Source: an uncultured Ruminococcus sp. (lineage in GTDB: Bacteria > Bacillota_A > Clostridia > Oscillospirales > Ruminococcaceae). Taken from it: 6,434 bases of DNA. Positions 1 through 4,631 of the stretch are shown here, in pieces. The DNA is taken from assembly GCA_947303535.1 (NCBI GenBank), contig CAMYYQ010000067.1, forward strand, positions 1-6,434, read 5' to 3'. Made by a program: the position numbers and the translations under genes. A model generated the notes under the pieces. It searched no databases, was not told the origin of the DNA, and saw only the letters and a list, made by a program, of their open reading frames with translations. Every line of letters starts with the position of its first letter. Positions within the stretch are counted from its first letter, which is position 1.

Positions 1-3
1 ATG

Positions 4-32
4 GCTGCTGCACATCAGTGCGGCAGCTTTTT
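4..32 (+). terminator. Intrinsic terminator of an upstream gene outside the window
   Basis: Two 10-base arms (4-13, GCTGCTGCAC, and 18-27, GTGCGGCAGC) pair around the loop ATCA with a single T.G wobble, and five T residues follow at 28-32. This is a typical GC-rich Rho-independent terminator for plus-strand transcription. The gene it ends lies before base 1. It also suggests that the MATE gene downstream does not simply rely on read-through, although some read-through is possible. Confidence 0.8.
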
Positions 33-41
33 CGTCATTTA

Positions 42-70
42 TGTAGGGACGCCCATTGGGCGTCCCTACA
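42..70. repeat. Perfect 13-bp palindrome with 3-base loop
   Basis: Bases 42-54 (TGTAGGGACGCCC) and 58-70 (GGGCGTCCCTACA) are exact reverse complements separated by ATT. No T-run follows (the next bases are AGTAATAAC), so it is not a standard terminator. It sits between the upstream terminator and the MATE ribosome binding site. It could be a dispersed REP-like intergenic palindrome, an mRNA 5' stabilising hairpin, or a second weak transcription stop. Its perfection and compactness are seen directly; the role is unknown. Confidence 0.75.
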
Positions 71-98
71 AGTAATAACATATCGTTTTAATTGTATT

Positions 99-105
99 AA
101 AGGTG
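99..105 (+). promoter_or_regulatory. Ribosome binding site of the MATE gene
   Basis: AAAGGTG lies 4 bases before the ATG at 110, a slightly short spacing for a Shine-Dalgarno sequence but the only purine-rich match nearby. It supports the 110 start. No convincing -35/-10 pair was found in 71-98; the AT-rich stretch there (around TAATAACATAT and TATTAA) could hold a weak promoter. Confidence 0.6.
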
Positions 106-109
106 TTGT

Positions 110-1450
110 ATGAAGGATAAAGGATTATACAAAAATCTGTTTACTATAGTTTTGCCTATAGCGTTCCAGTATTTCATGTCGTCGCTGGTATCGGCTTCCG
201 ACGCTTTTATGCTGGGCTTTTTAAATCAGGACTCCCTTTCGGCTTCCTCCCTTGCAGGACAGGTAGCCTTTGTGGTAAGCCTTTTCTTTATGGCGTTCAT
301 ATCGGGCTGTAACGTCCTTGCGGCTCAGTACTGGGGCAAAAAAGACCGCGATACCGTCGAAGATGTCCTTGCTCTGACCATGAGGTATTCTCTCTTGGTG
401 GGAGCTGTTTTTACTCTGGGAGCACTTATATTCCCCGAATACATAATGCGCTTTTTCACAAATGATCCCGAGCTTGTTCGGCTCGGCGGAGTTTATCTGC
501 GTACAGTGTCGCTGTCATACGTCCTTTCAGGCTTTTCACAGGCTTATTTCGGCATTATGAAGGTCTGCGACTGCGCAAGGCTCAGCTCACTTATTGGAAG
601 CCTTTCCGTAGTCTTTAATATAATAGCAAACGGCTGCTTTATCTTCGGACTCGGACCTTTCCCCGAAATGGGCATAAGCGGTGCGGCTTTAGCGACTGTT
701 CTTGCGAGAGCTTTTGAGTGTATATTTATCCTTGTGGTAATACTTCGCGGCAAGTGTCTGCCTCTGCGTGTGGGAAAGCTGGTAAGGCTGAAAGACCGTG
801 TTCTCCATAAGGACTACATAAAGTATACTCTGCCCCTGCTGCTCAATCAGCTTGGCTGGGGCGGCGGAGTAACTATGTACTCGGTCATCATGGGCAGGCT
901 TGGCACAGATGCTGTAGCTGCAAACTCTATAGCAAGCATCGTCCGATGCATAATAGCAAGCCTTTGCTGGGGCATTGCAGCAGGAGTAGGCATCGTACTT
1001 GGCGGTATGCTGGGCAGGAACGAGATAGAAGAAGCCAAAAAAGCAGGCGGTAAATTCGTGCGGCTGTCTATACTCATAGGCGTAGGTTCGGGAGTAATTA
1101 TATTGGCATTAACGCCTGTTATACTTAAAGTCATAACCCTCAACGATCAGGCGCAGTATTATCTGAAATACATGATGTTCATGGCGGCTTACTACATCAT
1201 CGGAAATTCCCTCAATTCCACCATTATAGGCGGAATGTTCCCGGCAGGCGGCGATACGCGGTTCGGTATGATATGCGATATCGTAACGCTGTGGTGCGTG
1301 GTAGTGCCAATGGGCATGATAGGAGCTTTTGTGCTGAAGCTCCCTGTGCTTGCGGTAGCGTTCATACTTACGCTGGACGAGTTCGTGAAAATACCTGCTG
1401 TATACAAGCATTACATGAAGTATAAATGGGTAAAGAATATCACCCGTTGA
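110..1450 (+). CDS. MATE-family multidrug/toxin efflux transporter
   Basis: This 446-residue, very hydrophobic protein has the normal length and two-lobe layout of MATE exporters, which move cationic or amphipathic compounds out of the cell using Na+ or H+ gradients. The first lobe (about 1-225) opens with a short polar N-terminus, then helix 1 with P16, Q20 and D31 in the SASDAFMLG stretch. D31 sits where NorM-type MATE proteins keep a conserved helix-1 acidic residue. It continues with GCNVLAAQYWGKKD, the typical polar turn after helix 2. The second lobe (about 235-446) repeats the pattern: YTLPLLLNQLGWGGG, then a stretch ending GGMLGRNEIEEAKKAG. The start has an AAAGGTG site, and the gene ends 25 bases before a strong terminator. 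It is convergent with the tetR gene and has none of the TGAC-N5-GTCA sites seen elsewhere. Substrate cannot be read from sequence; a flippase-like role is possible but less likely. Confidence 0.93.
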   Translation: MKDKGLYKNLFTIVLPIAFQYFMSSLVSASDAFMLGFLNQDSLSASSLAGQVAFVVSLFFMAFISGCNVLAAQYWGKKDRDTVEDVLALTMRYSLLVGAVFTLGALIFPEYIMRFFTNDPELVRLGGVYLRTVSLSYVLSGFSQAYFGIMKVCDCARLSSLIGSLSVVFNIIANGCFIFGLGPFPEMGISGAALATVLARAFECIFILVVILRGKCLPLRVGKLVRLKDRVLHKDYIKYTLPLLLNQLGWGGGVTMYSVIMGRLGTDAVAANSIASIVRCIIASLCWGIAAGVGIVLGGMLGRNEIEEAKKAGGKFVRLSILIGVGSGVIILALTPVILKVITLNDQAQYYLKYMMFMAAYYIIGNSLNSTIIGGMFPAGGDTRFGMICDIVTLWCVVVPMGMIGAFVLKLPVLAVAFILTLDEFVKIPAVYKHYMKYKWVKNITR

Positions 1451-1475
1451 ATATCCCTATAGTAATAGTAAAAAA

Positions 1476-1518
1476 ATCCCCATTGCCGAGATGTTTCGGT
1501 AATGGGGATAGTTTTTTT
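1476..1518. terminator. Bidirectional intrinsic terminator between convergent genes
   Basis: Arms 1476-1489 (ATCCCCATTGCCGA) and 1496-1509 (TCGGTAATGGGGAT) form a 14-bp stem with one G.T wobble and a 6-base loop. On the plus strand it is followed by seven T residues (1512-1518), which ends the MATE transcript. On the minus strand the A-run at 1470-1476 becomes a seven-base T tail, which ends the tetR transcript. The tetR stop codon (1519-1517) falls inside the plus-strand T-run, so the gene and terminator are packed without spare sequence. Confidence 0.92.
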
Positions 1519-2125
1519 ATGGCTTTATTTCATGCTGAGAGATTATAAGCCTTATGGAATTGTAGAGATAAGGCTTTAATTCCGCAATTGTACATGGCTC
1601 CTTGTAGAGTATAGCCGAATAACAGGTAGAGCTTACAAGCTCGATTATCATAAAGAGCATTATCTCGGGATCGCGGAAATCATAGGGAGCTTCGTTCAAC
1701 ATAGTGTAATATACTGTTGAAAAGTCCACGTCTTTATCCGACGCAGGAGAGGTTATGGCGTTTTTGAATATTCCCCAGCTCAGGTTCTTGGATATGAATG
1801 TGAGAAGTGACTGGTCGTTGTTGAGCTGATTGATGATATTGTCGATAACTCTTATGAGCTTGTCCTCGAAAGTAAGCTCGTTCAGCTCATCGCCAAGCTG
1901 GTCCAGAGCGGTCAGGAACAACTGACTCGACTTATGAGACACCAGCTTGTTCCTTATATCATATTTGTCCTTGAAATACAGGTAGAATGTGCCTTTTGCA
2001 ACACCTGCCTTGCTTACGATATCCGTGATAGAGGTCTTGCTGAACCCCTTTGTGGTGAAAAACTCGAATGCGGTTTTTAGCAGTGAGGTCTCTTTCAGCT
2101 TTTTATTTACATCGACTTTGCCCAT
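1517..2125 (-). CDS. TetR/AcrR-family transcriptional repressor
   Basis: The 202-residue product has the usual TetR length. The N-terminal DNA-binding domain covers about residues 12-58: helix 1 (LLKTAFEFFTTKGF), helix 2 (SITDIVSKAG), and the recognition segment VAKGTFYLYFKDK with the family hallmark G-T-F-Y-x-Y-F. The rest (about 60-202) is a divergent, mostly helical ligand-binding and dimerisation domain. The frame is open upstream by 17 codons, but I chose the ATG at 2125 because AAAGGAGAGG lies just before it; that site would otherwise be read as codons. The gene is divergent from the MMPL operon, and three TGAC-N5-GTCA palindromes lie between their promoters. It is therefore very likely the local repressor of that operon, and may regulate itself. 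The ligand is unknown; TetR proteins beside MMPL pumps commonly sense lipophilic molecules, but nothing here identifies one. Confidence 0.93.
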   Translation of the reverse strand: MGKVDVNKKLKETSLLKTAFEFFTTKGFSKTSITDIVSKAGVAKGTFYLYFKDKYDIRNKLVSHKSSQLFLTALDQLGDELNELTFEDKLIRVIDNIINQLNNDQSLLTFISKNLSWGIFKNAITSPASDKDVDFSTVYYTMLNEAPYDFRDPEIMLFMIIELVSSTCYSAILYKEPCTIAELKPYLYNSIRLIISQHEIKP

Positions 2126-2130
2126 TATGA

Positions 2131-2140
2131 CCTCTCCTTT
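2131..2140 (-). promoter_or_regulatory. Ribosome binding site deciding the tetR start
   Basis: Read on the minus strand, AAAGGAGAGG ends 5 bases before the ATG at 2125-2123. It is a strong Shine-Dalgarno match and argues against the in-frame upstream ATG codons at 2143 and 2176, which have no comparable site. Confidence 0.85.
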
Positions 2141-2190
2141 CATATTTATCCTTTTAAATGCCGTCCTTGTCGTCATCTGTTGTCATAATT

Positions 2191-2219
2191 ATTATATCCC
2201 GAAAAACAGGCAATGTCAA
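2191..2219 (-). promoter_or_regulatory. Consensus sigma-A promoter of tetR
   Basis: On the minus strand, TTGACA (2219-2214) and TATAAT (2196-2191) are separated by exactly 17 bases (2213-2197), an exact match to the vegetative consensus. Transcription should start near 2184, giving a leader of about 60 nt before the ATG. Operator-like site 1 (2230-2244) lies 10 bases upstream of this -35 box. Confidence 0.88.
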
Positions 2220-2229
2220 GGGCATAAAA

Positions 2230-2244
2230 TTGACCAACAGTCAA
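2230..2244. promoter_or_regulatory. Operator-like palindrome 1 (TTGAC-N5-GTCAA)
   Basis: TTGAC and GTCAA flank the 5-base centre CAACA, giving a 5-bp-arm palindrome centred at 2237. It shares the TGAC-N5-GTCA core with two further sites in the same intergenic region. It lies just upstream of the tetR -35 box, which fits autoregulation or cooperative binding. Binding by the adjacent TetR protein is inferred from location and repetition. Confidence 0.75.
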
Positions 2245-2282
2245 CGAATATAAGAAGCAAAATTGTGCACTCATACAAAATT

Positions 2283-2299
2283 AATGACCGAGAGTCATT
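2283..2299. promoter_or_regulatory. Operator-like palindrome 2 (AATGAC-N5-GTCATT)
   Basis: AATGAC and GTCATT flank CGAGA, making this the most symmetrical of the three sites with 6-bp arms, centred at 2291. It lies upstream of the plus-strand -35 box, 54 bp from the centre of site 1 and 32 bp from the centre of site 3. The 32-bp spacing is close to three helical turns, so dimers on sites 2 and 3 would face the same side. Confidence 0.8.
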
Positions 2300-2315
2300 T
2301 TTTATTCCAAAGTGG

Positions 2316-2330
2316 TTGACTAACGGTCAT
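2316..2330. promoter_or_regulatory. Operator-like palindrome 3 overlapping the MMPL -35 box
   Basis: TGAC (2317-2320) and GTCA (2326-2329) flank TAACG. The left half, with the T before it, is also the TTGACT -35 hexamer of the MMPL promoter. A protein bound here would directly block RNA polymerase, the standard arrangement for TetR repression. Confidence 0.82.
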
Positions 2331-2344
2331 TTTTGTAATATACT
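2316..2344 (+). promoter_or_regulatory. Sigma-A promoter of the MMPL-heptad operon
   Basis: TTGACT (2316-2321) and TATACT (2339-2344) are separated by exactly 17 bases. Each hexamer differs from consensus at one position. The start site should be near 2351, giving a 5' leader of about 146 nt before the MMPL ATG, long enough to hold the imperfect hairpin at 2362-2472. Operator-like site 3 covers the -35 element. Confidence 0.87.
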
Positions 2345-2361
2345 ATGAAATAACAAAAACA

Positions 2362-2472
2362 ACAGGCGCGTGCTGAATGTCCGTGAAGTCGGTCCAGCTT
2401 TTTACAATTTCCCATATGAAAGCTTTTTCTCCTAAAGGTATATAGGCTCGCGGACGTTCAATATGCGCCTGT
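2362..2472 (+). other. Long imperfect inverted repeat in the MMPL 5' leader (candidate structured RNA)
   Basis: Bases 2362-2385 and 2449-2472 pair as a 24-bp stem: 19 Watson-Crick pairs, 4 G.U wobbles and one C.A mismatch when read as plus-strand RNA. The 63-nt interior contains AGCTTT (2396-2401) facing AAAGCT (2419-2424), then five T residues (2424-2428), and CCTA (2431-2434) facing TAGG (2443-2446). Together these could make a three-way junction. The right arm ends 10 bases before the MMPL Shine-Dalgarno core. It could be a cis-regulatory leader or riboswitch-like element, an mRNA-stabilising structure, or a decayed small inverted-repeat insertion. I recognise no known riboswitch class. 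Confidence 0.55.
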
Positions 2473-2482
2473 AATATGAAGA

Positions 2483-2487
2483 AAGGA
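2483..2487 (+). promoter_or_regulatory. Ribosome binding site deciding the MMPL start
   Basis: AAGGA, within AGAAAGGAT, lies 9 bases before the ATG at 2497. The in-frame ATG at 2476 precedes this site and has only the hairpin arm directly upstream, so 2497 is the better start. Confidence 0.8.
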
Positions 2488-2496
2488 TATGATAAT

Positions 2497-4596
2497 ATGC
2501 TAAAATTCGGCGAATGGATAGCAAAACACAGAGCGCTCATACTTGTGTTCTCGGTAGTAATGCTTATCCCTGCGGCAATAGGATATGTAAATACCCGCGT
2601 AAATTACGACATACTCTCCTATCTGCCGAAGAATATCAACACAATGGTAGGACAGGATATCCTGAAGGATCAGTTCGGACAAGGCGGCTTCTCCCTTGTA
2701 ATGGTGGAGGGCATGAGCGATAAGGACGTCGCGGCGACTGCCGACAAGATAGCGGCTGTTGACCATGTTTCAAACGTCATATGCTATCAGTCACTTACAG
2801 ACTGTAATATACCAATGGAGATACTTCCTGAGAATATCTACGATTTCTTCAACAAGGGCGACACTACCATGATGGCTGTATTCTTTGATGATACGACTTC
2901 CGCAGACGCTACTCTCAATGCTGTAGAGACAATGAGGAACATCACTTCAAAGCAGTGCTTCATCAGCGGTATGTCGGCAATGACTCTTGATATGAAGAAT
3001 ATCACTCAGAGTGAGACGCTTATATATGCGCTCATCGCAGTTATCCTCACAAGCATCGTACTTATGATAACAATGGATTCTTTCCTTATCCCTGTATTCT
3101 TTATGCTGAGCATAGGATTTGCAGTAGTCTGGAACTTAGGCTCCAATATCTTCCTCGGGGAGATATCATTCATCACACAGGCTCTTGCAATGGTATTGCA
3201 GCTTGGTGTTACAATGGACTACTCCATTTTCCTATGGCACAGCTATAAGGAACAGCAGAAATTCTATCCTGACAGCAGACAGGAAGCAATGGCACACGCT
3301 ATTGCAGCTACTATAACATCAGTTGTAGGAAGCTCCTTCACAACAGTTGCAGGCTTCCTTGCAATGTGCTTCATGACATTCACACTCGGTCTTGACCTTG
3401 GCATAGTAATGGCAAAGGGCGTTGTATGCGGCGTTATCGCCTGCGTAACAGTGCTCCCGTCAATGATACTCATATTCGACAAGGCTATCGCAAAGACCTC
3501 ACATAAGGACTTCTTACCGGGCTTTAAGCGTACATCTTCATTCATCGTAAAGCACTCATGGGTATTCCTTACAGGAGCGATCGTTCTCCTGATACCTGCC
3601 GCATTCGGCAACAACAACTACGGTGTTTACTACAAGCTTGACAGCACTCTTCCAAAGACTCTCGACAGCGTTATCGCAAACACAAAGCTTGCTGAGGAAT
3701 ACAACATGAACAGCACGCATATCCTCATGGTAAAGTCGGATATGAGCGCAAAGGACGCTAAAAACATGATGAACAAGATAGAAAGCGTTGACGGCGTTCA
3801 GTACGCAATGGGCTTCAATTCACTGGTAGGCTCGGCTATCCCCGAGGAAGCAGTTCCTGAGGAGCTGAAAAGCGTACTCAAAAGCGATGAATGGCAGCTC
3901 ATACTCATAGGTTCTGAGTACGAGGTCGCTTCCGACGATGTAAACCAGCAGGTAGGCACTATAAATAAGATCGTAAAGAAATACGATCCCAACGGAATGC
4001 TTATCGGCGAAGCTCCTGCAACAAAGGATCTTATCACCATAACCGACAGAGACTTCAAGATAGTAAACTTCCTTTCAATAGCAGCTATCTTCCTTATAAT
4101 CGCTTTTACATTCCGTTCAATATCACTTCCTGTGATACTTGTTTCGGTAATAGAGCTTGCAATAATGATAAACCTGGGTATAGCTTACTACACAGGCTCA
4201 AAGCTCTCGTTCATAGCTCCTATCGTTATAGGTACTATCCAGCTCGGTGCAACTGTTGACTATGCGATACTCATGACAACGAGATACCGCACAGAGCGCA
4301 GTAGCGGAAAGGACAAAAAGGAGTCTATCGGCATTGCACTCAGCACTTCCATAAAGTCGGTCATCACATCGGCTCTCGGATTTTTCTCTGCAACAGTAGG
4401 TGTTGCACTGTATTCCGATATCGGACTTATCTCAGAGCTGTGTATGCTTCTTGCAAGAGGTGCGCTTATCTCAATGGTAATAGTAATTACCGTTCTCCCG
4501 TCAATGTTCATAGTCTTTGACAAGGTGATATGCAAGACCAGTGCAGGATTTCTTCCAAAGAAAAACAAGTTTGAATACAGATACAAAAATGCGTAA
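2497..4596 (+). CDS. MMPL/RND-superfamily transporter (YdfJ/MmpL-like)
   Basis: This 699-residue membrane protein has two homologous halves in the MMPL plan. TM1 (about 13-31) is followed by an extracytoplasmic domain (about 32-172) and a five-helix block (about 175-325). TM7 (about 355-371) is followed by a second domain (about 372-520) and another five-helix block (about 522 to 685). Each block carries the Asp-Tyr pair used for proton coupling in MMPL proteins: GVTMDYSIF (D241, Y242) and GATVDYAIL (D588, Y589). Each half closes with a matching VLPSM..(I/V)FDK stretch, showing the internal duplication. Both pairs are intact, so the protein should be an active proton-driven exporter or flippase of lipids or amphipathic compounds. 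The start at 2497 is chosen from the AAGGA site; starting at 2476 would add 7 residues. It is the first gene of an operon controlled by the divergent tetR, with the heptad-repeat gene 35 nt downstream. The substrate is not identifiable. Confidence 0.92.
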   Translation: MLKFGEWIAKHRALILVFSVVMLIPAAIGYVNTRVNYDILSYLPKNINTMVGQDILKDQFGQGGFSLVMVEGMSDKDVAATADKIAAVDHVSNVICYQSLTDCNIPMEILPENIYDFFNKGDTTMMAVFFDDTTSADATLNAVETMRNITSKQCFISGMSAMTLDMKNITQSETLIYALIAVILTSIVLMITMDSFLIPVFFMLSIGFAVVWNLGSNIFLGEISFITQALAMVLQLGVTMDYSIFLWHSYKEQQKFYPDSRQEAMAHAIAATITSVVGSSFTTVAGFLAMCFMTFTLGLDLGIVMAKGVVCGVIACVTVLPSMILIFDKAIAKTSHKDFLPGFKRTSSFIVKHSWVFLTGAIVLLIPAAFGNNNYGVYYKLDSTLPKTLDSVIANTKLAEEYNMNSTHILMVKSDMSAKDAKNMMNKIESVDGVQYAMGFNSLVGSAIPEEAVPEELKSVLKSDEWQLILIGSEYEVASDDVNQQVGTINKIVKKYDPNGMLIGEAPATKDLITITDRDFKIVNFLSIAAIFLIIAFTFRSISLPVILVSVIELAIMINLGIAYYTGSKLSFIAPIVIGTIQLGATVDYAILMTTRYRTERSSGKDKKESIGIALSTSIKSVITSALGFFSATVGVALYSDIGLISELCMLLARGALISMVIVITVLPSMFIVFDKVICKTSAGFLPKKNKFEYRYKNA

Positions 4597-4616
4597 AACA
4601 GTCCTATGGTTCATAT

Positions 4617-4623
4617 AAAGGAG
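4617..4623 (+). promoter_or_regulatory. Ribosome binding site of the heptad-repeat gene
   Basis: AAAGGAG lies 8 bases before the ATG at 4632, an optimal arrangement. The 35-nt gap after the MMPL stop holds no terminator or promoter that I can see, so the two genes are probably co-transcribed. Confidence 0.85.
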
Positions 4624-4631
4624 AGATAGAT

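Noticed and set aside
2172..2185. Two GTCA half-sites 10 bp apart (2172-2175 and 2182-2185) near the tetR start site
   Set aside because: They are direct repeats rather than the inverted TGAC-N5-GTCA form of the other sites. Four-base matches are too weak to call a fourth operator.
1989..2348. Plus-strand 119-codon frame antisense to tetR and crossing the operator region
   Set aside because: It runs through the tetR coding region, both divergent promoters and all three operators, and has no ribosome binding site; it is a shadow frame.
2396..2428. AGCTTT/AAAGCT hairpin followed by five T residues as a terminator or attenuator
   Set aside because: The stem is only 6 bp, AT-rich, and has a 17-base loop, so it is too weak for an intrinsic terminator by itself. 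It is kept only as a possible part of the larger leader structure.
2343..2540. Minus-strand 65-codon frame covering the leader and the start of the MMPL gene
   Set aside because: No Shine-Dalgarno site or promoter serves it, it overlaps the MMPL start and the inverted repeat, and I see no recognisable domain. Some of its composition looks protein-like, so a remnant cannot be fully excluded.
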